Shown here piece after piece: positions 40,021 through 51,635 of a stretch of DNA of 64,000 nt; position 1 is the first letter of the stretch, and every line of letters begins with the position of its first letter. The stretch is taken from the NCBI RefSeq assembly GCF_024679095.1, contig NC_066513.1, positions 13,502,210 through 13,566,209 of the forward strand, in the 5' to 3' direction. The notes beneath the pieces were generated by a model. That model was not told the DNA's origin and did not search any database. It saw nothing but the letters and a program-made list of their open reading frames with translations. Made by a program: the position numbers and the translations under genes. The DNA comes from Eriocheir sinensis. Its lineage: Eukaryota; Arthropoda; Malacostraca; Decapoda; Varunidae.

Positions 40021-41045
40021 GGAGGGAGGAGAAAAACAGCTCCATTTTTAAGAGAGGAGAAAGTAAAAATAATTGATTAATCTCGAAATTGGATAAAGTC
40101 GGAGAAAGAGAAATGGGAGGAGGATATATTCGGGCAGAGGAGAGGCAGAACTTTGGATAAATTAACCAGAACTGTCATACTGGTGGACGTAGGCTTTGAG
40201 AATAACATATTGCACTGACTAAACCAAGGAAAAGGAAGGTTGGGGAATAGATGGACGGGAACGGAAACTAAGAAATGGGAGACAAGGAATGGAACATAAG
40301 GAGTAGTTACCAAGAAAAGGAAGGTTAGGGAATAGATGCTAGGGAAAGGAAGACGAAGAAATGGGTGGAAGAGAGAGGGAGGCTAGAAAATGGGTGTCAC
40401 GGAAAGGAAGGCCGAGGAATGAGTGCCTGGAAAGGGAGACCGGGCTATGGGTGTCAGAAAAAGGAAGGTTTAGGTATGGGTGTCAGGGGGGAAAGGAAGG
40501 CTGAAGAATGAGTGGAAGGGAAAGGAAGGCTTAGGGATGGGTGTCAGGAGGAAAAGAAGGCCAGGGAAGGGAATGTTTGGAATGGGTGTCAGGGAAGGAA
40601 GGTCAGGGATGGGTGTCAGGAGGAAAAGAAGGCCAGGGAAGGGAATGTTTGGAATGGGTGTCAGGGAAGGAAGGTCAGGGATGGGTGTCAGGGGGAAAGG
40701 ATGGTTGGGGGAATGGGTGTCAGGGAAGGAAGGTCAGGAATGGGTGTTAAGGGGAAAGGATGGCCAGGGAAGGGAAAGTTGTGAATGGGTGTCAGGAAAG
40801 GAAGGTCAGGGATGTGTGTCAAGGGGAAATGAAGGCCAGAGAAAGGAAGGCTGAAGAATGGGTGTCAGATAAAGGGAGGTTTAGGATGGATGTCAGGGGG
40901 GAATGAAGCCCAGGGTAAGGAAGGCCGGGTTATGGGTGTCAAACAAAGAAAGGTTATGGATGGATGTCAGGGGGAAAGAATGGGTGGAAGGGGAAGGAAG
41001 GGCAGGAATGGATGCCAGGGAGAGGAATGGATGGGGATGGGCTGG
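40020..41045. repeat. Purine minisatellite with ATGGGTGTCAGG core
   Basis: ATGGGTGTCAGGG..GAAAGGA recurs more than a dozen times from about 40,390. Around 40,535-40,700 two copies of an about 86-bp composite unit are nearly identical (GAAAAGAAGGCCAGGGAAGG then AATGTTTGGAATGGG). + strand frames (GMGVREGRSG repeats) are artefacts. Confidence 0.85.
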
Positions 41046-41535
41046 ATTTCAAGTATTTATTTTAATTTTTGTCATTGTGAGCTTTGTGGGTTTTTTTAAG
41101 TGTTGCCTCTATATTTGTCTCCCCTCCCCTCCCACCCCCCCTACCCATGCTCATCTTTTCAGTCCTCGTCTCGTTCTCGTAGTCGTTATACTCACCAATA
41201 TCCTCCTTCTCCTCCTCTCACATTCCCATTTTTCCTCTTTCCCTCACTTTATTCTTTCCTTTCTATATTTCCTTCCATTTATATCAATCAACCTGTCTCT
41301 TGCTATTAGCCATCAGCGACGCAAAAACTCCATCAACCATTACGTAAAATATGGAACAATCCGCCTATTTTGAAAAGAATTGATGTTGAAATAAAAAGAG
41401 TACAGGGAAGTTTCCTGATTCAAGCGCGGGATCATAACTTCGGTAGCTGCTTAGTGTTCGATTCCACGTGGATCTCATTGTGCTGCGCCATGTCCTAATT
41501 GAAAACCTTGCATTTACCGCCGCCCCCAGCCTGCA

Positions 41536-41965
41536 AGAAGAAGAGGAGGAGGAGGAGGAGGAGGAGGAGGAGGAGGAGGAGGAGGAGGAGGAGGAGGAGA
41601 AGGAGGAGGAGGAGGAGGAGGAGGAGGAGGAGGAGGAGGAGGAGGAGGAGGAAGAAGAAGAAGAAGATTAAGAGGTAGAGGTAGAAGAAGAAAGAGAACG
41701 AGAACAACAGGAAGAAGAAGTAGAAGAATCTGAAAAACAAGAAAAAAAGAAAGAAAAAGAGGACAAGAAGAACAAGATGAAGAGGAGGAGGAGGAAGATT
41801 AAGAGGTAGAGGTAGAAGAAAAAGAAGAAAAAGAACAAGAACAAGAACGAGAACAACAGGAAGAAGAAGTAGAAGACTGAAAAATAAGAAGAAAAAAAAA
41901 TAAAAAAACAAGAAGAACAAGATGGAGAGGAGGAGGAGGAGGAGGAGGAGGAGGAGGAGAGGAAT
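41536..41965. repeat. (GGA)n/(GAA)n triplet and purine block
   Basis: GGA at about 41,540-41,650, then a unit (GAAGATTAAGAGGTAGAGGT, AGAAGAA..AGAACAAGAAC, AACAGGAAGAAGAAGTAGAA) present twice (41,655-41,740 and 41,795-41,885), then (GGA)n at 41,925-41,960. Confidence 0.92.
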
Positions 41966-42154
41966 ATTATGGATGATGTTTTAATTACTGTTTTGGGAGT
42001 TTGCAAATTGACCCATCCATCTCACAACACCGCGGCAAAGGACCATCCCTCCCCATCACCTTCCCATCATCTGCCCCGCCTCGCCGCGCCGCCCATACCT
42101 TTGTAACAGTAAGGTACCGCAACGCATACGCCCTCCATTACTCTTTTTCTCTCT

Positions 42155-42850
42155 CCTACAGTTACATAAATTCAATCTTCATCACTCTTGGTATTCAACT
42201 CATCCTCGTCTTCTTCCTTTCCGTCCTTGTCTTCATTCTCGCAGTCGTCGTACTCTTCAATTTCTTCCTCCTTCTCTTCCTCCTATACCTTCCCCTGTTC
42301 CCTCCCTTCCTTCTTTACTCCTGTTTTCTTCCATTTTTATCTATTCCCCTTCTGTCTCTCTCCGGCATATGACCACAGATGTTGCGCCGACTAAACGAAA
42401 CTTTCCAACTTCTATCTATCAGTCTGTGGATCCTCTTAGCGGCCACAGCGGAAGGGAAAAGGAAGGAAAGAAGAGACGAAGGAAACCGCAGAAAGAGAAA
42501 GAAGAGAGCGAAAGAGAAGACAGGAAGATTATGGGAAAGGAGAGAAAGAAGGCGGGACAGAGGCATGTACGAAGGGAAAGGGAAACATTGAGGAAAAAGA
42601 ATATACTAAAGGAATAACAGAAGTGGAGGAAAGTAGGAAAAACATGGAGGGAGGAAATGTTAAAGGGGAGTGATTGGAGAGAGGGAGGGGAAAATCGATA
42701 GAGAAGTGGAAAAAGAAAGAAGAAAAATAGGAAGGAGAAAAGAACGATAGAGATAAAGAGGATGTAGAAAAGGAAAAAATGAAAGCCGAAAGAAAAGTAG
42801 TAATAGTAATAGTAGTAGTAGTAGTAGTAATAGTAATAGTAGTAGTATCA
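42155..42850. repeat. Pyrimidine tract, purine tract and (TAG)n
   Basis: C/T-rich at about 42,140-42,360, G/A-rich at 42,445-42,800, TAG/TAA triplets at about 42,800-42,848. The opposing polarity gives mirrored artefact frames. 42,860-43,830 is GC/G-rich unique DNA in which I recognise nothing. Confidence 0.75.
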
Positions 42851-43827
42851 TTGATGTTGCCTGTTCTTCCAAGTTTCTGAATATCAATGTTTCTCCTCCT
42901 ACTCCTTCTCCTCCTCCTCCTCCTCTTCCCGTTCTCTGCATCCCCTCCTCCGCACTATATTCCAAAGGCTCTTGTCCTCACTTCATCTTCGGGAGTAGGG
43001 GATTAGGGGCGCTGGGGATTGGACCGGCGCGAAGATCAGTAATTAGAAGGAGCGCGAGATGGAGCAGGTATGGACGAGGAGGATGCGATGGGAAGGGAAG
43101 CCGGGCAGTAGGTAGGTAAGAGGAGGTAGCTTGGGTAAGTGTAGGGTTTAAGCTGTGGCCGATGGTTGCAAGGTGGGAAGATTTAGATGCTAGTGTGGTG
43201 AGTGAGAGAGGTGGAAGCAGTGGCGGATGATGGATAAGAGTGAACAGGTGGCAGGTGAGTGAATGGGCTGCCTTGGAAAGCGGAGTGTAAGTGGGGACGG
43301 AAGGTACAGGGGAATGGTGGAGCTGGAAGGGGGATGGGGAAGGGGAAGAGGGGGTTAAAATGGATAACTACTTCGCTGGGTTACTTTATGGTGAGTGGTT
43401 TTACGTGGAGGGAGCGCATCGGATTGGTCCTGGTAGCGGTGGTGTTGAAAGTGGGTAAAAAACGGAGTAACTAAGTGATGGAGGGGAATGAGTATGGGAA
43501 GGGAAGGAATGCGGGCAGGCCGAGTGGGTGGTGGCGGTGGCGAGAGGGAGCGGATAAGTGTCTGGAGCGTAAGAAGCTTAATTGGTGTGCAGGTAAATTC
43601 GTCAGTACGCGATTAATGACAGTTATTACATGTGTTGTGTGGTGGTTTGCCCTTTAGCGACGATTTCACAAGTTTCGACGAGTCTCTGCCGGGGAGTCGG
43701 GGCACCACGCTGCTCTTCATCCTTACCTGGGCTGGGACGAGAAACAGGTAACACGCTGAGGTCCATATTCTAATACATATCGGACTCCCATTACGACTGT
43801 TTTCCAAGGGTACAGAGAAGATTCACT

Positions 43828-44340
43828 GGGTTTCCATGGGTTATTTTCACGCCCAAGATGCAAAAGAGGGGTAAAACCATCACTAGGATCACGAAACGAT
43901 CCATTTCTAATGCTCCAGACAACATTAACGGGGTTTTCATGGATACTTTTCCCGTTCAAGATACAAAAGAGGGGTAAAACCATATCTAGGATCACAAAAC
44001 AGTCCATTTCCAGTGCTCCATACAACATTAAATGAGTTTTCATGGGTACTTTTCCCGCCCAAGATGCAAAAGCTGGGTTAAAGTATCACCAGGATCACAA
44101 AACAGTCCATGAAAATCCCAGCAACTTTTACGAGAAGCTTTTTCAAACAGGCGAACTGAAATGTTGATACGTTTAAGAATGCGAACTTGAACGACATATT
44201 GGCTCGAAAATCACCAGGGCCACAAAACAATCCATGAAACTCCAACTTCTACTATGAGAGGCTTTTCAAATAGACGAACTGATATGTTGACACGTTTTAA
44301 GGGTACGGACTTGAACCTCACCTTGTCTCGAAACATGTAA
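43828..44340. repeat. About 104-bp tandem repeat (3 copies) followed by an about 125-bp duplication
   Basis: GGGTTTCCATGGG, CGCCCAAGATGCAAAAGAGG, GGTAAAACCAT, AGGATCACGAAAC, TGCTCCAGACAACATTAA recur from about 43,828, 43,931 and 44,035. Then CCATGAAAATCC...TTTTCAAACAGGCGAACTG, ATGTTGATACGTTT, GGCTCGAAA recurs with about 20% change at 44,109 and 44,233. Unique sequence, no gene. Confidence 0.85.
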
Positions 44341-44619
44341 ATCAAAGGCGTGAATTTTATCTTCTTACGCTTCTCAGATTCTGCATAACACTAAGCATAA
44401 TCTCTGGCCAGAACGAATAGGATCCTAGGGAAAGTTGGAGAGGGCGAAGTTCCTGTGCAGAATGGAGGGATCGGATTCCACTGCGAGCTCTGAGCCTAAG
44501 AAAGGGGAATTAGGTGTTGAGGCCTGGCGTGGCTAATAGTGAAGAGTCTGAGCTTACCTTTTACCGTTGGCTACCTGAGGACTTAGGCTGCCATGAAAAA
44601 AGTTTGCCTCGCACTGAAA

Positions 44620-44795
44620 GCAAGAAAGAATGGGAGGAAGAAGGAAGGAAAGAAAGAATGGAAGAATGAAAGAAAGAGTGAAAGAAAGACAAAGAAAAGA
44701 AAACGAAGGAAAGAAGAAAGAAACAAAGGAAGAAAGGAAGGAAGAGATAAATTTAGAGAGAGAGAAAGAAAAAAAGAAAGACATATCATTAGTGT
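44620..44795. repeat. (GAAA)n/(GGAA)n purine tract
   Basis: AAGAAAG/GAAGGAA repeats. 44,800-45,460 is unique, AT-rich then GC-richer, with CAGGTAATTG and CACCTGGAC motifs and no recognised gene. Confidence 0.85.
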
Positions 44796-45466
44796 TGAGT
44801 TTAATGAACCGTAAACTGCCTTGTGATGAGTTATGTCAAATGATTTTATTTTACTAGTTCATTCTTCATATCTTCGACATTTAAAATAGTTGATGTTACC
44901 GCGTAAAACATTTGATTGAACCCTGTAGAGTATTTAAGCATTGAGTGACTGGACCCTCTCTTCTCTCCAGGGTAAAATAAATATGAAGAAAATTTTCACC
45001 TTCAGGTATAATAATAAACACTTTTGACATCCTTCAAGTCCTGTTGGCAACGCTTGACCGTAAATACCACGACCCTAATATCTTTCGACGAGGAAAATTG
45101 CATCAGTTAAAGCTACCCGGGAAAGTGGCAGCCGTCGGTGTACTTACCCGAGATGGATGACTGCTATTTCCAAACTTATTAATAGCAACACGTCGAAAGT
45201 ATTAGTCTGAGCCGCCCACCGCCGCGCAGGTAATTGCCACAGGTAGAGGTGTCTCGGCTCGTCTCACCTGGACATTAATTATTCTTCTTTCCCCGCCCGC
45301 CGCTGAGACACTGAAACACCCTGCCGCCATTACTCATTGATTTGTCACGCTGCCAACATCTCTGGGGAGGGGTGTGAGTGTGTGTGTGGTGGTGGTGGTG
45401 GGGGGGGGGAAGGCCTACGGGGAAAGGTGGGAAGGGATAATTTTTTGTGTTAATTTATGTCGAGGT

Positions 45467-45470
<4 letters not shown>

Positions 45471-45500
<30 letters not shown>

Positions 45501-45540
45501 CTGGTGAAATAACTTTTTTGCGGTACAGATAGATAGATAG

Positions 45541-45574
<34 letters not shown>
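45471..45574. repeat. (AC)15 and (AG)15 microsatellites
   Basis: AC at 45,471-45,499 and AG at about 45,545-45,574. The AG run touches the (TAA)n tail of the minus-strand retroelement. Confidence 0.95.
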
Positions 45575-45621
<47 letters not shown>

Positions 45622-45623
<2 letters not shown>

Positions 45624-45734
45624 CTTTATTTTCCACTAAAAAGTGGTTATTCTAAACATCTAAATATACATGGTAGGTTATACATATAAATATACATGGT
45701 GTATTATACATCTAAATATACATGATAGAATATA
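45622..45734 (-). other. 3' UTR structures of the minus-strand element
   Basis: Three tandem 26-bp units (45,657-45,734; each with CAT.TAAATATACATG), then, towards the 3' end on the minus strand, a CCACT-TTTT-AGTGG hairpin (45,633-45,646) and AATAAA at about 45,620-45,626. A terminal (ATT)n follows at 45,575-45,621. The pattern of hairpin then simple repeat matches the other elements. Confidence 0.7.
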
Positions 45735-45761
45735 CAGAAGGCAGTAAAGTAGATAATACAT

Positions 45762-47683
45762 TCATGCAGAGGTCAACAGCTTCTTTTTAAGAATTGATTT
45801 TAATGTGGTCAGATTATGAGAGTCTTTTATTTCATTCGGTAGTTGGTTCCATAATTTAGGACCTAATACATGAAAGGCTCTTGCACCTGTGTCGGTGTTG
45901 GTTCTCGGGACGTAGAGATTGTTTTGTTGTCTTGTTGTTGAGTCAGTCATATAGTTAACAGTTGGGAGAGAGGATGTGGTCTGGGTAATCCTTTATTTTC
46001 TGCTTAAACACTTTTGTGATGAGGTTAAAGGTGATTAGGTCTTTGATTTTAAGCCATTGTAAATCTTTAAATAATGGAGTGACATGATCGTATTTCCTGG
46101 CTTTCCCATCTGCCACTTTTATCGCGAAGTTTTGTAGTTTTTGCACTTTGTTTATTAAAGTTGAGTTTGTTGTCCCCCATATTGTGATGCCGTATTTTAT
46201 GATGCTTAATACCAAAGTCTGTATAACCATTAAGCGTGTTTCTTTGTTGAAGAGATCTTTGTGTCTGTTAATGAAATTTAAGGTTCCCATTGTTTTCCTA
46301 GTCATTTCATTTATGTGTCTGTCGAAGGTCATGTGTGAATCCAGATGAAAGCCAAGGTTCTTAACATGGAGGAGGGGCTGTATAACGCCATCGGCACATC
46401 TGATGGTGGTGTTGTTAGGTATGTGTGCCAGGAGTTGGCGTGTGCCTAGGAAGATACATTGTGTCTTATTGATGTTTAGCTGAAGGCCGTTCTGTAGAAA
46501 ATAGGTTCTTATTTGTTTCAAAGTGATCTCAGTTTTATTAATTAAAGTATTTATTTCGTTGATATTACCGCTGTGGAGGAACTGTGTGTCGTCAGCGTAT
46601 TGTACTAGAAGGCAGTTATTGATATAGGTAGATATGTCATTTACATGGATATTGAATAATGTTGGGCCTAGTATTGAGCCTTGGGGGACTCCAAAGGCTA
46701 CTGATTTCTTGGATGAGACGATGTCTTTGATGCGGACTGACTGTGACCTGTCATCGAGGTAATTGTCAAACCAGTAGGTGTCAACATTAATCTGTTGAAG
46801 TTTTCGGAGTAAGATGGTGTGGCTGACACTGTCGAAGGCTTTAGAAAGGTCGCAGAGTGTTAAAAGTGATATTTGTTTGTTATCTATATTATCATAAATT
46901 TTATTGGTAATGACTTGCAGCGCTGTCTCTGTAGAGAGTTTTGGTCTAAAGCCGTGTTGGGTTGGAGAGAGAAGTTTGTTACGTTCCAGGAATGACATTA
47001 ATTGATTGGCAACTACCTTTTCTAATATATTTGAAAAAAATTGGAAGTAGAGAGATGGGACGATAATTTCCTATTTCGTCTGGGTTACCGTTTTTATATA
47101 GTGGGGTGACAACAGCATTTTTCCAGGAGGCAGGAAAAATGCCTGTGACGATTGAGGTATTTATGATGGTTGTGAGGTAGAAGATGATAACTATAAGTGA
47201 GTCTTTGATAAACCTTAGGGAAATGTTATCACAACCAAACGATTTAGTATTTTGAAGCTGTTTTACAGTTAAGATGATTGTGTTCTGGTATACTGGCTGA
47301 GGTCTGAAAAGCGCGAGATTAGTGGGGGTAGAGGGCGCGACCGGGATGTTAGGAGCTTCGTTAAGGTGATTACGGTTTTCGACTTTTAATGATTCTTGAG
47401 TTGATTCGTAGGTGGTTAGGCCGACGTTCGCAAAGAAGTTATTAAAATCTTCAGCTTTTTCACTTATGTTCTCAAGGGGCGGGTGGGTCGTGCTCTGTGT
47501 TTTACTAGGAATAATAGTTTTTAATGTGTTCCAAGTTGCAGCTGTGTTATTTTTGCAGGTATGTAGTTCTTGGTGGTAGTAATTTTTCTTTGAAGTGGTT
47601 AGTAGACGTTTGACGTTTTTCTTTATTTCTTTATATTTTTGCTGTATAATCACGTTATATCTGTGATTTTTTAATATCCTTTA
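45762..47683 (-). pseudogene. RT and C-terminal region of the minus-strand element, two 1-nt shifts and one stop
   Basis: From the 5' side: a TAA at 47,681-47,683 interrupts an otherwise continuous frame after ERKKA. The linker and RT start follow, with NYRPISLLPI near 47,050. An extra T in a T-run near 47,030-47,037 then shifts frame. RT continues at 46,998-45,955 with motif A DLSKAFDSVSH, motif B GVPQGSILGP, and catalytic YADD at 46,588-46,599. A second single-base shift near 45,952 (TGTTAAC) precedes the tail TDSTTRQQNNLYVPRTN and GPKLWNQLP, ending with a stop just before 45,762. All three lesions are minimal. The homopolymer one could be a sequencing error. Confidence 0.85.
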
Positions 47684-48252
47684 AGCTTTCTTGCGTTCTG
47701 CTAATGCCTCTTTAATTTCATCATTGATCCAAGGTGCGGGGGGTCGGTGAAGAACGATATTAGATATCGGAGCGCTTCTGTCGAGACTGGTAGTAATGAC
47801 AGATGTTAGTATAGACACTTGTTTATCGACATCGTCAGTGCGTAATATCTCATTTAGTGTGGAGGTTTCCTCTAGGATATGGGAGCATAGAAGGTCGCTG
47901 TTATATTTTCTTAGGTCACGTTTAGTTACGGTGATGGGTTGGCGCTTGGGTTTAAGGATGTTGACAGAGGCGCTTATAAGCTCGTGGTCTGCGATCGTGC
48001 AAGGGATTACGTAGGAATGAGTGACAAGATCTGGCTTATTAGTGATGATCACGTCTAGGAGGGTTGCAGAAGTGGGTGTCACTCGTGTGGGTGTGTTTAT
48101 AATTTGTGTGAGCTTATTGTTGGCTATTATACGTGATAGTTTACTGTTGGGTAGGAGGAGGTTGTCGTTGAGGTCACCTAATAAGAAAAATGTCTTTTTA
48201 CGCATAATTAACGCCCTCAATGTGTCTTCTATGTGATCAAATGAAGTAGAAC
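47684..48252 (-). pseudogene. Endonuclease C-terminal half of the minus-strand element
   Basis: After the nested insert the host frame resumes with SFDHIEDTLRALI, then FFLLGDLNDNLL, NTPTRVTPTSATLLDVIITN and the histidine-bearing IADHELIS. These are the second half of an exonuclease-endonuclease-phosphatase fold: GDLND carries the metal-binding D and N, and DH is the terminal catalytic pair. It continues to PPAPWINDEIKEAL. Open until the TAA at 47,681. Confidence 0.85.
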
Positions 48253-48709
48253 AGCATAATGGACGGTTTTGGAAAGAAGGAAAGAAGATCATCAAATGAA
48301 CAACAAAAAAGGAGAGTGAGGACAACCCTGGAGGACACTGGGACACCAATAGATTTAGGAGAACAGAAGTGACTGTCTACGGCAGAAATAGAACGTCAGA
48401 AAAGGAACTGGAGATAAAGGTACAGAGAGAGGAGGAAACCGTGTGGAGGGTGGTTTAGCAAAGAAGCAAAGATTGACTTATCAAAAGCTTTTTTGATATT
48501 TGTCGCAATATGAGCAAAAATTTCACCGAAACGAAGGCTAAGAGAGACCAACCAAGAGTCAGTTAAGAAAGATGAGGATGACCCCAAGAACGCTCTCAGG
48601 AACCCATACCTGGCGATCAGATAGAAGGTCAAGGTGGCTTTTGAATCTGAATGTTGGGATTGCGATGATTTCAAAAGCTTAGAAGAAAAAAGTAAGCAAA
48701 TAGGACGGT
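48253..48709 (-). mobile_element. Nested degenerate fragment of a second non-LTR reverse transcriptase
   Basis: Inserted inside the endonuclease of the host element, same orientation. Across shifted frames the minus strand gives RYGFLRAFLGSSSSFLTDSW, then NIKKAFDKS.FASL (RT motif A region), HGFLLSLYLYLQFLF, SPKSIGVPVSS and VVLTLLFCC.FDDLLS (motif B region). The order matches an RT of another family, and it is heavily decayed with several frame changes. An imperfect 15-bp direct repeat flanks it (AGCATAATGGACGGT at 48,253-48,267 and AGCAAATAGGACGGT at 48,695-48,709, 12/15 identical), a possible target duplication. AATAGGAC-GGTA-GTCCTATT at 48,699-48,718 makes a perfect hairpin at the right junction. 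Confidence 0.65.
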
Positions 48710-49100
48710 AGTCCTATTGCCTTAGGATGTCGGTAGATACTGTTTATAAGGATGGAGGGTAGTTTTCTGCATTGAACTTGGATACAAATTTCATCTACCC
48801 CTTCGTGTTTAGGTACGCCTGTGTTTATCGAAGCTGAGTGTAAGTCATTATGAACATATATACATGCCCCTCCGCCTTTGCCTCTGTCTTGTCTGTAAAG
48901 TTTAAAGTTAGGAATGTTCGCGTGTGAGTCTGGGGTGTGTGTGAGTAACCATGATTCACTGATGCATAATATGTCGATTTGCCTTTCGTTGATTAATAGG
49001 TTGATTTCATCCAAATTATTGAGTAATGATTGTGCATTTATGTGTTCAATAGTTAGGTTGTCTTTTTTGTTCGTAAACTGAGAACTAACGGCATAACATT
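48710..49100 (-). pseudogene. Endonuclease N-terminal half of the minus-strand element
   Basis: The minus strand reads IEHINAQSLLNNLDEINLLI, DILCISESWL (the E of the metal site), LYRQDRGKGGGACIYV, and INSIYRHPKA just before the nested insertion. The frame enters directly from the (CT)n tract, so the genuine start, any ORF1 and the 5' UTR are missing. Domain order and spacing otherwise fit AP-type endonucleases of CR1/Jockey-group elements. Confidence 0.8.
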
Positions 49101-49101
49101 C

Positions 49102-49216
<115 letters not shown>

Positions 49217-49394
49217 AAGGTAAGGAGTTCAGCCCTGCACTAACCCCCGGCGGCGTTAAGTGGTATCGAACTGTCGAGGGAAAAAGTTAATTGAGTGAGA
49301 AGAAATATCGCGGCCAAGAAAATCGCCTGTCACTTGCCTTCCATTCCTCCTGCACTCCTCTACATCACATGGACCTCACACCCCATCCACCTTC

Positions 49395-49935
49395 TGCTCC
49401 TCCTCCTCCTCCTCCTCCTCCTCAATTTTGTCTTTCATTTTATTTATTTTTATTTTTTTCTTATTTTTTTGTTTTTGTTTTTTCGTTTTGTTCTTCTTCT
49501 TCCTCTATTCTTCTTTTCCTCCTGCTACTCCACTTCATCCTTTTCCTCTTCCTCTTCCTCCCACCCTCATTTTATTTATTTTTTCATTTTTTCTTCTTAT
49601 TTTTGTTTTTGTTTTTGTTTTTTTGTTTTTCTTCTTATTATTATTATTCCTCTGTTCTTTTCCTCCTGCTACTCCACTTCATCCTTTTCCTCTTCCTCCT
49701 CCTCCTCCCACCCTCTCTTCCTCCTCCTCCTTTTTTCCGTTCAGTTTTAACTTTTTTTGTTTTTTCTTGTTTTTAGTTTTTTTTCTTGTTCTTGTTCTCA
49801 TTGTTCTTGCTCCTCTCATTCCTGTTCTTGTTCTTTTTGTTCCATTATTATTCTCCCCCGTCTAGCTCATTTCCTCCTCCTCCTTCCCCCTCCCTCACCT
49901 TTCCTCCGCCTTTTCCCTCACTCCTCCTCGAAGCA
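49395..49935. repeat. CTC/TTG/TTC triplet-rich block with a duplicated segment
   Basis: (CTC)n at about 49,398-49,423, then T-rich. TTTTCCTCCTGCTACTCCAC, TTCATCCTTTTCCTCTTCCT occurs at about 49,515 and 49,662, and TTTTGTTTTTGTTTTT occurs in both parts, indicating an about 147-bp duplication. Followed at 49,940-50,250 by GC-rich unique DNA with GCCCAGGTAAGA (like a 5' splice site, about 50,053) but no identifiable exon. Confidence 0.8.
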
Positions 49936-50289
49936 CCTCTCCTAAACATCCTCCCCCAGCGAGAAAAGTGGCCAGAAACGTGAAAAATGGTCCGTAATTG
50001 ATGTTTTGTTCCGCTGGTGGCGAGAACGTGTGAAGCGCCGTGAGTTAGGCCGCCCAGGTAAGACACACGAGGGGCGGGAGAGGTGGGGACAAGGGGAGTG
50101 GCCGAGCAGGTGCATGGGGATGGGGGAGGGGGGGGGAGGTGAGCGGCGGACAGGTAATGGTGGGAAGCACGCCTAATTGGAAAGAGGAGAAGGCAGGTAA
50201 AGACACAGGTGGAGGAAAGGCGGCGGTTCTGCTGCCCTGACTTACCATTTCCGACCATTAACCTTATTTTTTTATGTTCTTAATTTCCG

Positions 50290-50660
50290 TTTTCGTTCAT
50301 TTTCTTTTTCTGTATTTTTTTGCGAGATGGTTGAATGTGATTTTTACTGAATTTTCGTCTTTTTTTTTTTCTTTACCTCGTTTTTGTTTTTGCTAGGTGT
50401 TTGAATGAATGATTTTTCCTGCTTTTTTTTTTTTTTTGGCAAGGTTGTTGAATAAGTGATTTTTCTAGTACTTTTGTTTTCGTTGTTTTATTTGCCTTGT
50501 TTTGCTTTTGCGAGATTTGAATGAGTGATTTTTCCTGTTTTCTACTTTTTTGCAAGATGATCGAATGAGGGATTTTTCTTGTACTATTGTTTCCGTCTTT
50601 TTCTTCACCGTGCATTTGTTTTGCGAGGTGTTTGAATTAATGTTTTGTTTTCTTGTCTTC
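50290..50660. repeat. Degenerate T-rich tandem repeat, six diverged units
   Basis: GCGAG/GCAAG-type starts followed by TTGAATGA.TGATTTTTCCTG recur at about 50,322, 50,391, 50,440, 50,511, 50,552 and 50,623. Spacing varies from 41 to 71 bp through T-run length. 50,660-51,630 is T-rich DNA without a gene I recognise. Confidence 0.65.
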
Positions 50661-51635
50661 TGTCTTTTTCTTTGCATTTGTTTCCTAATCGTAATCTCCT
50701 CCAATTGTTCTTATTATTGCGCGTCCTGTGGTTTCTTCTTTTCCTGCGGCGAATGTGTTTTTCTCTTGCACTCTTTAACTTATATTTATGCATTTTCCCT
50801 CATTATTACTTCCTCTACTAATTCCCATTTTTGTTTTTTTTCTCTGATTTCTCTCTTCGTCCGTTTCTTGACCTCGTTCTTTTGCCAGATGGTCGACTTT
50901 GTTTCTTGTTTTTCTTCCTTTCACCTTTTTCCTTCTTTTTATCTCTATCATAATTTCCACCCGTCTTTCTTATTTATTACGTGGTTTCTGGTTTCTCTTC
51001 TATATATTTTTTCTTTTCTTTGTTCCTTCGCCAATTGTTTCGGTGATTATTTCTTTCTCTTTTCCTCCTTTTGTCTTTTTCTTTTACTTTTTATTCCGCG
51101 TTTCCATTTTCTCTTCTCTTTATCATTACATTTTCCTCTGATTTCTGTTTTTTTTCTATTCCTTGTTCTTTTACCAGATTTACGGGTGAGTGAATCTTGC
51201 TTTCCTTTCATGGGCCTTATCACAGTTTTTTCTATATATTTTTTCCCCCACTCATTATTTTATCATATTTATTCAGGTTTTTCTCTGTTTCTCTTGTTCG
51301 TTTGTGAGATGGGAAGATAAATAGTCTCTTGTTTATCTCCTTCTCCCTCCGTACGTTCAGTCATTGCTTTCTTCGTCCTTTATTTTCCTTCAGTAATCTT
51401 TCTATTATTTTATTTTCAATTTTCGGTCTTATATATTTACCATCTTCAGTCCGCTAAAAGGGTGAATGATCCTCTTTTTTTTTTTTTTTTTAGCTTCCTT
51501 CACTCCCTATGTACATGGTTTCTTATTCTTCTTTTTAAGTGTGTATTCCTCTTTATTTAGCTGCCTATAATCCGTATCTTCATTGTTTCCTATCCATTGT
51601 TTCCTATCCGTTACCTCTTGTTTTTATCACGAACT

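Noticed and set aside
41440..41475. B-box-like GTTCGATTCC, possible tRNA or SINE
   Set aside because: No A box at a suitable distance and no tRNA-like stems could be found.
50040..50065. GCCCAGGTAAGA as a real exon/intron boundary
   Set aside because: The motif is good, but no coding or UTR exon can be recognised upstream and similar motifs occur by chance many times in 64 kb.
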